A stretch of DNA of 64,000 nucleotides from Henckelia pumila. Lineage: Eukaryota > Streptophyta > Magnoliopsida > Lamiales > Gesneriaceae. Location of the stretch: NCBI RefSeq assembly GCF_033568475.1, contig NC_133123.1, positions 99,759,228 to 99,823,227 on the forward strand. Reading direction: 5' to 3'. This document shows positions 46,244 through 59,296 of the stretch, in pieces. The notes beneath the pieces are model-generated. The model did no database searches and was not told the origin of the DNA. It saw only the letters and a list, made by a program, of their open reading frames with translations. The stretch's first letter is position 1; each line of letters starts with the position of its first letter. The translations under genes were made by a program, and so were the position numbers.

Positions 46244-49200
46244 CTAGTCAAGCAGGTGGTGTATCCATTTCTCAACAACAGCAGGAGAGCCATACCATGG
46301 TCTTTTCTCGTCATCGGAACCTACAGGCGAATGGTACACTCCATCCAGACTGATATTGAGTGCACCATCCAAATGTGCAGACATTTCTGGCACGACGCCA
46401 TCTCCCCATACATCCGCCAGCCCACAAACCTGATACATTCTCCAGGTAACAAACATTACATACCAAACAAAATGAGGAAGCCACAAAAAATGCTAACGAA
46501 TGGGAAAATGTGATTGTCTAAAACCAACAAAACAATTTTTCTTGAAGAATCATATTGGAACTAGAAAACAGGACTTAAAAATGACACGAAATGATAGTTA
46601 CCTGTTTATATCCTTGACCAACAAATCGTGCTTGCAAGGAGGCAGAAGCTGATATCGAAGAATTCACGGCCACCGTTTCTCCATTTTCTTGGTCAAGTTC
46701 AATCAAATCCACAGAATCATTGTTATCACTTAATCCAAGAAAACGGACCCCTTGAATGTACCTGCCATTCACATAAATCCGTTCAGACCTTTTTATCATG
46801 AGACCAAACATTATTTTTTCAGTTTCCTGCTTTTATTTCCGTTCTCTTTTGGCATACACAAATACCTTCAGTCCCAGTTATAGTATCATGCATTAACAAT
46901 TATTATCAGTCATGAAAGCTTAACTTAGTAACTTTCTTGTGCAACCCGTGGAGTGCCCTATTGTTACAGGAACAATAACCAGATTGTTACTTCCCTCAGC
47001 AATTTTTCTCTTCAATGACTTAGTAACTTCTGAAGCCAGCACAGGAATGTAGTTTTGAAAGTATACATCCGTTGAATCAGCAAAAATACCCAGAATATAA
47101 CCCAAAGAAATAAAAGTAGAGTTTCATGAGATTTTCTGTATGTATGTATATATTTATCAACCGAATTCCAATTGTTTAAGGAATCTCACGTCCAGAATTA
47201 TATGTTCACACATTATGGAGCCGTTATTAATACAAATGTTAGTAGGATGTACTCCGATTCTGAAAATTTGTACGTCAACAACAACAACAGCAGCAACAAA
47301 GATGAACAAAGTCGAGGCGAGATAATCTCTCTATCCGCAAGACGAAATTGCCCGTTAACAGTGCTCAATGTTGGCGGCAATCGTCTCTAAGATACAACGG
47401 CTATTCAATCGAGATATAGCAGCACAACAAATATCTCGATCTTCGTCGAACTAAAATATGTATCAAATTTTTCTTTTGTGAGAGAGAGGGAAGAATTCGC
47501 AGAGAAATCTGATGTATTACGTTATCAGATGTTTTGTGTCAGCTTTTCTGTGTTATAACCACCGTATATATAGACTTATACACGAAACAATACGTTTGAA
47601 GGCGTAAGGATACAACCCATGACAGGAAAGAACCAAAAAGAGACGTGTCTTTTCGGTCTGCAGAAGGTGCGCTCGGTCGGTGATATTTGACCGATCGGGC
47701 GCTCATCTTTTCTGAAGCCTACAGCCTTGACAAAAGAGGGCTGCGCTCGGTCGGTAGTTTCTCACTGATCGGGCGGACCCTTTTTGTCCAACACACTGGA
47801 TTGCAGGAGAGGTGCTGCGCTCGGTCGGTATAAATATACCGATCGGGCGCACTAACAAAATAATAAAAATTATTATTAATTTTTTTTAACCAAATTTTAT
47901 CCAAAAATAATAATTGATCATAAGACCTCGCCTCGCCACGCAACCCCGCGCCGGCCGGCCGGCCGCGCGCGCACGTGTTTGTTCATCGATTAGCGTCTTG
48001 CCCCTTAACAAAACATCCGGTGCCCTAAGAGCCCAATCCCATAAACCAAACTTGGGTAATTTTGGAGTTAAACACATTAGAAACATTCCAATGTGGGACA
48101 AACCAAAATAAGTTTTCCCTTCAATTTATTTCACAAAATTCAAACTATTCCAACACAATTCAAATAAGCCTTTGAATAATAACTTTTCCAACAATACCCC
48201 ACATGAATGAATTTCACATATATTAGCATTCTCACTAGAAAGTCATATTGAGTTATTGTTACATCAGGATAGGTAGCTTGTGGCTTTGAACCTACCGTAA
48301 TAAAATACTATCGGATTTACTAGTTGCATAGTGACGCGATGTCTTGAACTAGTCAACCATTTGTGTAAACCAAGTCAATAGTATTTACATAACAAAACTC
48401 TAACATATTTTATTCTCACGTTGTGTTCATTTCGGCCCTGGACCGTATCTTAGATTCATAAGCGTTTCAATCAAAGCGGCCAATACTTTGCACTTATATA
48501 GGTGATCTCCTATCAAGAGTATCATGCGTTACTCTACCTCATAGGTATATGAATCATTAAAAGAAAATTTAACCTCATCACATTTTGCAGGTCATTTATA
48601 CTTGGATATTTCAGGAATTAGCAAGTAACAATTCCAAGCACTCAAACTAATATTTATAACTTAGTTGTCCCATTTAACCAAGGTTTTGGGATCTTCAATT
48701 CTCAAGGTTGGGTTACCGCTATAAATATTTTAATTTGTGGATTTTAAACCTATTCCTCCAAGTAGTTTGTACATTTGATCTCTATTTATACTTTTTGTAA
48801 GCGGATCCGCAAGGTTTTCCTTTGACTTCACATAGTCAACCGAAATAACCTCATTCGAGATCAATTGTCGTATGGTATTGTGTCTCCGATGAATATGCCG
48901 AGATTTACCATTGTACATACTATTTTGTGCTCTTTCTATTGCTGACTAGCTGTCACAATGAATAGTAATGGAAGACACCAGTATATTCCAACAAGGAATA
49001 TCTTCTAGAAAATTTCGAAGTCACTCGGCTTTTTCTCCAGCTTTATCTAAAGCAATGAACTCAGACTCAATAGTCGATCAAGCTATACAAGTTTGTTTAG
49101 AGGATCTCCATGACACCGCTCCTCCACCGATTGTGAACACATATCCACTCGTAGACTTGGAGTCTTTCGTGTCAGAAATCCAATTTGCATCACAATATCC

Positions 49201-52200
49201 TTCTAGGACCGCATGATATTTTGTATACACTATTCCATAACTAGAAGTGTATTTCAAATATCCAAGCACTCTCATTAGTGCTTTCCAATGATCCTTACTT
49301 GAATTACTTGTGAACCGACTAAGTTTGTTTACAGTATATGCAAGATCAGAACGGGTACAGTTAGTTAAGTACATTAAACTTCCTATCACTCTTGCATATT
49401 CCACTTGTTAAATAGATTCTCCTCTATTTTTGACTAAATGTGTATCCAATTCCATATGTGTTCTAGCCGGAGGACGATTTGTGGCATTAAATCGTTCAAA
49501 AACCTTTTCTACATAATGGGTTTGAGATAACATAATTCCAGTAGGAAGTCTAGAGACTTTAATCCATAGAATAATATCACACAATCCCAAATCCTTCATA
49601 TCAAAATGTTGTCTCAACATTTTCTTGGTTTTCACAATCAATTCATGGTTGCTACCCATGATTAACATGTCATCTACATAAAGACAAACAATTACATATG
49701 CATTTGTAGTACCTTTATTGTAGACAAATTTATCACATTCATTTATTGTGACCATTTGACAACATTGCAGTGTCAAACTTTTGATGCCACTGTTTAGGTG
49801 CTTGTTTGAGTCCATACAGCGACTTGACAAGTTTACACATTTTTTCTTCTTTTACGGGTATAGTAAACCCTTCTGGTTGTTATATATATATTTCTTCTTC
49901 TTACTCTCCATTCAAAAACGCTGTTTTAACATCCATTTGATGTATCTCAAGATCATGCAATGCTGCAATAGCTATGAGAACACGAATGAATGTTATTCTA
50001 GAAACCGGAGAGTAGGTATCGAAGAAATCATATCCCTCCTTTTGTCTAAAACCTTGAACCACTAGTCGAGCTTTATATTTATCTATAGATCCATCTTCTT
50101 TGTATTTCTTTTTAAGAATCCACTTGGATTCCGAAGGTTTACATCCCGGAGGGAGATCAACCAACTCCCACGTATGATTGTACATGATGGAATCTATTTC
50201 ATTATGTATGGCTTCCTTCCAAAAAGGAGCCTCGGGATTTGATAAAGCCTCTTGAAGAGTTCTTGGTTCATTATCTAACATGTATGTTAGAAAATTAGAA
50301 CCAAACGACTTTTCAACTCTTACACGTTTGCTGCGTCGTGGTTCCTCGTTGTTTTGTGGAGTGTCAGTTATGTTGTCATGAGTTCGCTTGTTCAAATTTA
50401 TTTCTTTCATTTCTTTACATGGAAAGACATTTTCAAAGAATACAACATTCCTTGACTCCATAATTGTGCCTTCATGCACATCAGAAATCGTTGACTTATG
50501 TACTAAGAATCGATATGCACTACTATTGTATGCATAACCAATAAATATACAGTCAACCGTTTAAGGCCCAATTTTTATTTGTTTTGGCTTAGGTACTTCT
50601 ACTTTCGCCAAACACCCCCACACTTTGAGGTATTGGTAAGAAGGTTTATGACCTTTCCACTGTGCATATGGTGTTTCATCTTTTTATTTAATTGGAATCT
50701 TGTTTAGAATGTGAGTTGCTGAGAGAATCGCTTCACCCTACATATTTTGAGGTAAGCCAGAATTTATTAACAACACGTTCATCATTTCTTTCAATGTTCG
50801 ATTCTTGCGTTCTGCAACGCCATTAGATTGAGGTGAGTAAGGGGCTGTCGTTTGATGAATGATGCCCGAAATTAAGCAAAATTCTTCAAAAGGAGCCACA
50901 TACTCTCCACCTCGATCACTTCGAATCATTTTAATCTTTGAACTTTGTTGATTTTCAATCTCAATCTTATATTTCTTGAAAGATTCGATTGCCTCATCTT
51001 TGCTTTTTAATAAATATACATAACAAAATCTGGTACAATCATCAATGAATGTTATAAAGTACTTATTTCCACCTCGTGTTTGTACCATTTTTAAATCACA
51101 TACATCAGTATGTATTAATTCAAGTGGCGCAGTACTTCTCGTGACATTATGAAATGGAGCTTTAACCATTTTTGCTTCAACACAAATCTCACACTTATTT
51201 TGTGGATTTCTTTTAAACGTAGGTATTACATTTAAACTTGCAAGTCGTTGCAACGTGTTGAAGTTAACATGTCCTAAACGTTCATGCCATAAATCATAAC
51301 TTTCAGAAAAGTAAGCAGAACCAACAATTTTATTCTTTCGCCTCAAGGCGGGAAACATTCATTACATTCAATTTAAATAGACCACTATCTTGATACCCTT
51401 TACCAACAAATACACCAGATTTGGTTAAAACAAATTTATCAGATTCAAATACCATTCTAAATCCAGCCTTGCACAAAAGTGAACCACAAACCAAGTTCTT
51501 TCTAATATCCAGAACATACAGCACATTCTTGAGCGTTACCTCTTTGCCCGAGGTCATTTTCAACACCACGTTTCCCACTCCAACAACTTCAGATGTTGCG
51601 GAGTTTTTCATGAACAACTTTCGATCCCCAACGGTGGCATAGGTCGAATACATATCTTTATCGGCACAAATGTGGCTCGTAGAGCCGGTATCAATCCACC
51701 ATCCTCTTGAATCATCCACCACATTGGTCTCACAAATAACGACACTTAAATCAATATCAGAAATTGGTAAAGGTACATACCTTTGTTCAACCAAGTTTGA
51801 TTGATTTTGTTTCTGATTTGTGTTGTTTTTCTTTGGAATTCGGCAAACCCTTTCTATATGATTCGGTTTGCCACAGTTGTAGCAACTTCCTTGGAATTTC
51901 TTCGCTTTCCCCTTTTGCTTTCCATCATGGGGGCGCTTCCTCTTTTGACTCGTACTAGACTCCGCCAGATTTGTTTTGGCCTTGGTTTCCATCTTTTTAT
52001 GTGACTTGGCCTTGGTATTTCTGTTGTCCTCCTCGATGCGAAGTCTCACGATCAGTTCTTCAAGTTTCAACTCCTTACGTTTGTGCTTAAGATAGTTTTT
52101 GAAGTCCTTCCACATCGGAGGCAACTTCTCAATGATAGACGCGACTTGGAATTGTTCATTGATTTCCATCCCTTCGGCCAATAAATCATGCAAGATGATT

Positions 52201-55200
52201 TGTATCTCTTGCACCTGACTCATCACAGTTTTTGAGTCTATCATCTTGAAGTCCAGAAATTTGCCAACCACAAACTTCTTTATTCCTGCTTCTTCAGTTT
52301 TGTATTTCTTTTCCAAGGAATCCCAGAGTTTCTTGGTCGTCTTGACAGAGGAATAGACACTATAGAGAGTGTCATCAAGGCCATTCAATATGTAGTTTCT
52401 GCACAGAAAATCACTGTGGTTCCATGCATCAACAGCGGTCCTCTTTTGGATATCAGAATCGCCTTCAACGACGACAGGGGGATCCTCCTTCAGGAATCTA
52501 GACAGATTCAATGTGGTAAGGTAGAAGAGCATTTTCTCCTGCCAATGTTTGAAGTCAGCACCAGAAAACTTTGGCGGCTTTTCTCCATGTGCAGGGGCGG
52601 AAGCGAGCGGAATAATGAAACGGTAGACATCTTCAGAATCCGAGAAATACAAAATTTCGTCTTGCGATTGTTAGTAGGATGTACTTCGAATTCTGAAAAT
52701 TTGTACGTCAACAGCAACAACAAAGATGAACAAAGTCGAGGCGAGAGAATTTTCTATCCGCAAGACGAAATTGCCCGTTAACAGTGCTCAATGTTGGCGG
52801 CAATCGTCTCTAAGATACATCGACTATTCAATCGAGATATAGCAGCACAACAAATATCTCGATCTTCGTCGAACTAAAATATGTATCAACTTTTTCTTTT
52901 GTGAGAGAGAAGAAAGAATTCGCAGAGAAATATGATGTATTACGTTATCAGATATTTTGTATCAGCTTTTCTGTGTTATAACCACCGTATATATAGACTT
53001 ATATACGAAATAACACGTTTGAAGACGTAAGGATGTTGTGGGGACCTCGGGTGATAATCTCATCTTAAGGGGCAAATTAACATTTAATCAAAAAGCAATC
53101 ACACTTTAACGAATAAAATCAAAGACTGAATTTTTTTTTTTTAAAATTCTGCTCACAAACGGACCTTGGTCCGGACCCTTGCACGGACCAGGGCACGGGG
53201 TCCGTGCCTGTTCTGGATAAGGGTCCGTGCCTATGCAGAAATTGAAATCAAAGGAGTTTCGGAACAGAGGACACACGGACCCTTACACGGAGGCTTACAC
53301 GGGGTCCGTGCCTCCTTTTCTCAAAACATTTTTGGGACAGTGTCCATCCGAACCTATGCACATGGCAAGCACGGGGTCCGTGCCCTGCGCATAAAATCAG
53401 TCTTCTTAATGCTATCAAGTCTGAAAAATGATATAATTTATTATATAAGCTATCCAACATGATTTTACATAATTGACATGCATTTAAACATCAATCTACA
53501 TATATGTAGTACATGAAATCTCAAGTATAAATCAATACTCAACAACAACATATACAAAAGTGCTTGTTGTTCTAACATGATTACCAAATCATAAAATACA
53601 TGACATCTGCTTAAAAACCCGAGTCTCCACTTCTAATCTTTTAATCTCGTGCAATCCAAGTCAAGTCTGACTTGCTTATGCCCCAACCTGATGCAATGCA
53701 CACATACAAACAAAGCAACAGCCGGATAACTCCGGTGAGAATAAATCTCAGTATGAACGACATGCATATACATCATTTAAGCATATTAAATCTATATGCC
53801 AAATGAATCTTAAATATCAAATCATGTAATAACATGTAAAACATGATAATATATGCGTTCATCTATAATAAAATAATACCAAGCATATAAACTCATTCAA
53901 ATCTTGAATGCCAAATACTAACATGCTAGCATTTATAAACGCATATTCTAAACCATAAAAATCTCTAGGTTAATGCATAAATGCAATGCATGAGTCAAGG
54001 AATAGGCTATCAAATCTGATATCAATAAATCGTAGCTCTGGGATCCTGGGGAAATAAAATCTTTAACCAACCACCGACTCTCCCACTCGAGGTGGTGTTA
54101 AATATCTCAATTCCCCTGACTTTGATGCAACTATAGTGAGTCATCTAGCTCTGGAAATAAATCTATATTCCGTGCTGTGAGTCATCTGACTCTGGAAGTA
54201 AATCTACATTCCATGCCACTCAACTACAGTTCTCCAAACGTCATCTGCACTCTAGGCCTTTCAACCCTCTGTGCTTTTCAGGCTGGAGTTCAAGATGAAT
54301 GCAACATAATCTGGATGCATCAAATCATACATAAGCTAAAACAATATCTTGAACACATCAATCATATAATCATATGATCATATAATCACTCTAGGATACC
54401 GACAAATCTGTAAGCATCACATAGAATACGTAAAACATGTTCAATACAGAACATAATATAAATCAAAGAAGACAAGTAAACATTTACATAAATATTCTGG
54501 GAATTCAAGAAGATAGCTATCTTGAATAATTTATCCCATTTATGTAAACGTAAACAATAACATATATTAAACATGCATGTATGTGATTTTAGGCAACTCG
54601 ATAATCAAAAACAATCTCGAGTTATTATGCCCATCTTATTAATGTCTATTCATATCTTTCCTTCTGAATCTGAGAAGCTCCAATTCTGGACAAATAACAT
54701 CAAAAAACTTCCATCAAAATCTGCTCAAATCAGTACAATCATTCAAGGCAAACTAGCTTCACACCTTCTTCAGTCTTTCTCGGTTCAACGGCTAACTTCT
54801 CGAGCTCGCCGACTCGAAATCGATATGTTGCAATTCAAATCTGAAATGCATTGATATATACTTCAAGATGAGCTTTCAATATCATGTCATTCTTATTTAG
54901 GATCAAACAATCTAATAACTTGATCCCGTGACCGGAATTCAAACCGACGGCGTAACGGATCGAATTCGATATTTCCAAAAGCATAATATCAATCTTATTA
55001 CTCATCTCAACTCACTACCAACATCAATTGATCAGCACAATTTCGAAATCATTAGCCCTAAAAATTCAGAATTTCGAAAATTCTTTCAAAAATCGAAATC
55101 ATGTTCAAACGACGATCTTTTCTCGATTCGTCTTAGATATGCTATCGTCGTATATGCTAGAACACGTTTATGCAATCAAATCTTAATTCTAACAACATCA

Positions 55201-58200
55201 TAAAATTCAAACATGGTAGAACTTCATAAAACTTACGTCAAAACAAAGTACTCGGAGCTGTGATCACAAATATATGCTCAATCGAAAATTCTACCGGGCG
55301 GATCGAAAGATATCAGAGCTTGAAGAATCGAAAATGGCTTGGAACCCTTTCTCTCATCTCTCTCGGTTTCTTGGCTGGGAATCTGATCACTTTTCATCTT
55401 ATTACACGTTTTTATGGCAAGTTGCAAGGCAAATTGCACTTTGGTCCCTGAACTTTGACCTAATTGCAAATCAGTCCCCGGACAAGCGATTTAATTCAAT
55501 TTCAATCCTAAATAATTTAAGAATAATAAAATTTAATTCTAAACTCTAAATATTCTCAAATTAAATATTCTCGAATTAAAATTAAATCATTTTGGACCTT
55601 ATCGCATTTTAGTCCTTGAACTACTCAATATTTGCAAATTGGCCCTTGCTCGGATTTCATCCTCAAATTAAATCCTTGATATTTATAATCTTGGAATTTA
55701 TATCTTAAATTCCATAAATATCAATTCAAATCTTTTTAATCTTTTAATTTAAGTATTTCGGTAATTAAAATCTTAAAATCCGAAAATCCTCAAATTAAAT
55801 ATTTTTGACCCGAAATTTAAAATCTCTAATTTTTATAAATTCTTAAATTCATCTTTTCACTCTTATTCGGAATTTAACTCTTAAATCCCGTCATTAAGAA
55901 CTTAATACTTTCGGGCCTTACAGATGCAACCCATAACAGGAAAGAACAAAAAAGAGATGTGTCTTTTCGGTCTGCAGAAGGTGCGCTCGGTCGATGATAT
56001 TTGACCGATCGGGCGCTCATCTTTTCTGAAGCCTACTGCCTTGACAAAAGAGGGCTGCGCTCGGTCGGTAGTTTCTCACCGATCGGGCGGACCCTTTTTG
56101 TCCAACACACTGGATTGCAGAAGAGGTGCTGCGCTCGGTCGGTATAAATCTACCGATCGGGCGCACTAACAAAATAATAAAAATTATTATTATTTTTAAC
56201 CAAATTTTATCCAAAAAGAATAATTGATCATAAGACCTTGCCTCGCCTCGCCTCGCCACCCCGCGCCGGCCGGCCGCGCGCGTGTTTGTTGCATCGATTA
56301 GCGTCTTGCCCCTTTACAAAACATCTGGTGCCCTAAGGGCCCAATCCCATAAACCAAACTTGGGTTATTTATGGAGTTAAACACATTAGAAACATTCCAA
56401 TGTGGGACAAACTAAAACAAATTTTCCCTCCAATTTATTTTACCAAATTCAAACTATTCCAACACAATTCAAATAAGCCTTTCACGCCCATTTAAATTAT
56501 AATTCATTGAATAACTTTTCCAACAACAAAAACCTTAAAAGTTTAAAGGTGGGTATAACAAAGCAAAGAAGATGCATTCCTCATTGTTGCAGTAACTTTA
56601 ATCTTTTCCTTCTTTATTCACTGTATATAACAACTTTTGCAACTGCATAATATGTCACATACGGAAGTTTACCTCCACTAAAAGATATTTATTATGATTC
56701 TGTCAACGAGTAAAAACTATGAAATATTCTATTCAGTCCGCTTCAGAAGTCTGGATAAACATCATTGCAGGATCCAATGCTTGCAACTCAAATATAGTTT
56801 AGATATAATCCTAAGGGTATAAATATGTAATATTGACAAAGCTTCAAATACCTGCCAGCAATGCACACATATCTTAGTTCTGGAGAGTAAACAGCTTTTG
56901 CACAATTCTTTTCAACATAATTTAAGAGACCCCTGGTTTGATCGATTACTCCTGATACACCTATTGGCGGTGCCCTGACATGAATTTCATCGAGCAGTTA
57001 AATTCATGAAGGGAAAAACTACATAAAATTCCATTTTTGATACAAGACAAAGCACTTTGTAGCAAAGGGTAACAAGACACAGAGAACTGATGTATAATTT
57101 TCAATAAAATGAAATCTTACATACAGATGTGGGGTTCCTAATGTCAACAACAAAGATACATCCGATGCCCCAAATTCTTGCAAGTAAACACGCGCGAGCC
57201 ATCCTCCTGCTGAGTGCCCAATCAATGATATGCTTGAATCTACAATGGAATGGATGTGTTTCAAATAGCTTATTTCCCTTGGTTTGAAAATCAAATTACG
57301 AGGTTCAAGTTAAAAAATTAGGACATGTTTTGACAGATTCCAATAATTATTTTTCACTGGAATCAAACAAATATTAGAGAACAAACTTAAGGATTCACTT
57401 TTCTTTCTTTAATCCATCTGAACAATACATGTAGGATGTTAAATACTTTACACGACCTGCCTTTGGCAAACTAACCATTCCATTGCACAAAAGTGGAGGC
57501 GCGAAGCTAACCGCGACAGTTTCAAATTCGATGTAACATTCTAATGAAAACTGGCAAGAAAGATTACGATTTACAAATACCCGGAACCAATTTTTTTGCC
57601 TCATATACAGCTTCTTCAACCCTCTTAAGATACCTGCAATGAAATGCAAAATTGGAAAATAGATGACTTAGATTTAAAATAGAAGGGTTACAAAAGAAAA
57701 AAAGGTACCAATTAAGAACTGGTCTAGGTCGAAGAGTGCCTTTCCAATAGTTGGAGTCCACCAAACCAGCAGCATTTCGCAGCCAATCGATTCTTGAAAC
57801 CTTTGCGATCACAGTGGAAAGCCCATAGTTTTCCAAGATAAGGCCTAATTTCTGGTAGTCATTTGTGTTGTTTCCTAAGCCCTGACACAAACAATCTCAA
57901 ACAACCACAAATATTGCATAAATATCAGGAAAAGACAGACAGATATTGTTGTCATTTGTGTTGTTTCCTAAGCCCTGACACAAACAATCTCAAACAACCA
58001 CAAATATTGTTGTCATGAAATTTTCACATCGCTAGCTAAAGCAAACTTGATGCATGTTGAATGAATAAACTTTCATATTTGAGAATGAATCTTGTAGAAA
58101 ATACAAAGGCGAATTGGGAAAGTGGGTAAATAAGCGAGACAGAGAGAGGAGTAACTGGAAGGATAACAGCAGGGCGGCGGTTGGGTGTCCAAGTGCAGCG

Positions 58201-58239
58201 ACGCATTGAAGGTGGCGGCGAAGCCAAAGCCACGGCCAT
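46244..58239 (-). CDS. Alpha/beta-hydrolase, lipase/thioesterase-like
   Basis: Seven exons with GT-AG borders and matching phases: 58239-58156, 57881-57709, 57633-57581, 57239-57125, 56974-56852, 46761-46602, 46429-46244, giving 297 aa. Early motif VILPGLGNN is an oxyanion-type loop. GHSAGG near residues 111-116 is the nucleophile elbow (Ser113). GDGVVPE (Asp246) and GVYHSP (His269) are likely acid and base. This matches a conserved plant hydrolase family with an intact Ser-His-Asp set; the substrate is unknown. No strong signal peptide is seen. Intron 5 (46762-56851) is 10.1 kb owing to C5. A 59-bp direct repeat duplicates the exon 2 acceptor. The exon 1 start ([11 protein letters not shown]) is the only good ATG seen; a longer N-terminus is possible. 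Confidence 0.88.
47237..48193 (-). repeat. 3' LTR of C5
   Basis: This 957-bp LTR reads TGTTAGTAGG...TTTTCCAACA on the plus strand. It carries three hairpin units of the form gcgctcggtcggt...accgatcgggcgc (47668-47705, 47740-47776, 47815-47851). A homologous LTR is split at 52669-53033 and 55923-56525. Confidence 0.9.
48730..52668 (-). pseudogene. C5 copia gag-pol, multiply broken
   Basis: Gag (52652-51330) contains [13 protein letters not shown] and the knuckle [14 protein letters not shown], followed in the same ORF by protease [12 protein letters not shown]. Integrase (51358-50738) has [21 protein letters not shown] and [12 protein letters not shown] pieces are at 50479-49901 ([12 protein letters not shown]) and 49830-49408 ([10 protein letters not shown]). 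RNase H is at 49404-49078 (YCDANW) and the tail ends at 48730 (ADPLTKS). Several stops and shifts separate these. Gag has no in-frame ATG after the LTR, and the coding region begins within about 20 bases of it. Confidence 0.9.
52669..56525 (-). repeat. 5' LTR of C5, interrupted
   Basis: The two parts, 52669-53033 and 55923-56525, match 47237-48193 in order, with the break after gacgtaagga. The right part repeats the three cggtcggt hairpin units (55980-56165). The gap holds the gypsy solo LTR. Confidence 0.88.
53034..55922 (-). mobile_element. G2, gypsy solo LTR
   Basis: The stretch is 2889 bp with no internal coding region. On the minus strand it begins TGTAAGGCCCGAAAG and ends GTCCCCACAACA, the TG...CA form of a gypsy LTR. 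A segment at 54065-54100 (accgactctcccactcgagg) is related to the reverse complement of a segment in the G1 LTR near 15095-15125. It contains five or so acggggtccgtgcc repeats at 53161-53390. Flanks share only gatg/ga, so a clean 5-bp target duplication was not resolved. Confidence 0.75.
56526..56851. other. Remainder of hydrolase intron 5
   Basis: Original intron sequence between the C5 target duplication and exon 5. AT-rich; nothing else recognised. Confidence 0.6.
57858..58009 (-). repeat. 59-bp direct repeat spanning the exon 2 acceptor
   Basis: Copies at 57858-57916 and 57951-58009 appear identical and are 34 bp apart. Each includes the end of intron 1, the TGTGTCAG acceptor and the first 24 bases of exon 2. 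The copy nearer exon 1 is therefore an extra acceptor. Confidence 0.9.
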
Positions 58240-59296
58240 CTTCTTCCACCGTCCGACCAACCAACAGCTAATGAGTGAGCTAAAGTTTGTGGACTGGCTG
58301 CTGTGTAAGTTGCAGATATTTTTCATAATATTATTATTCATTAAGGCCGTTTGGCCCGTACGAATACGATTGGATAAAAACTAAATCAATCATAAAATAA
58401 GAGATAATAAGAAACTGAAATATAAGAATAATAAATAATAAATAATATAATAGTTAATCGGTTGACGTAACACGGGTAGCTACCCTCCAATTGTTGTAGT
58501 CCAAATTTATAATTTTATCGGACCAAATTAATTATTTAGGGCCAACAACATGACAATGGCCCAATAGACCAATTGGCCTGTTATATATTAATGTTGTATC
58601 TGAAATTGATACAAAACATGACGAGGTCCAATAAGCATTTTTTGATTTGAATCCCATATATAATTCCCTCTTCTTCAATCGTGAAATATGATAAAAATCA
58701 AATTTAAAAGCTGCTGCCTGCTAGTGCTTCCATTCTTACCATTCTTCTGAGGCTAAATACCTAAGATGCAACACCCTCTTCTTTGTATAACATAAAAACA
58801 GAAGCAAATAGTAATAATAATAAAATCCTGTTATGAATTAGGTAGTACATAACACCTTGCCGACGAGCACACATAAGAATTATTGGATGCTTTGCCCAAA
58901 CACTCCAACATACTGCGTTGTATCATTTTTTTCATGTAAATTTTAACCTCGTAAACATTATTTTCATTATCTGACTGCAAATTTTGTGTTGTATAAATAT
59001 TTGTAGTTTAACTGTTTCAAATATTAAATACAATCTATATCCATGTAATTGAATCATTCATAAATATTAATTAATAGGACATGATAGGGTGAAAAGAGGC
59101 CAATGTAAGTTAAATGGTAGACGGAAGTTTTGAGTTTGATTGTTTGGTTGATTATCGATCTAGTCGGACATATATTGATTGTTTCATGAAGTTATACATG
59201 AGAAAATGACATTTGGATGCTGTGCGGAGTTTTGTTGGGACCAGGTGTGAATGTAGAGGGGGGAGGGGACATTGCAAAAATAATTAACAAAAGAGT
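58240..59296. other. Intergenic, hydrolase promoter side
   Basis: About 1 kb upstream of the hydrolase start. AT-rich with no gene, no repeat of note and no decisive promoter motif. Confidence 0.4.

Larger units (their letters stand above)
47237..56525 (-). mobile_element. C5, copia element in hydrolase intron 5
   Basis: The element is 9289 bp including a nested solo LTR. TSD acaaa at 47232-47236 and 56526-56530 is perfect. On the minus strand the order is 5' LTR (56525-52669, interrupted), decayed gag-pol, polypurine-like gtggggtat, then 3' LTR (48193-47237). It sits in the same orientation as the host gene. It is a different family from C1-C4. Confidence 0.92.
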
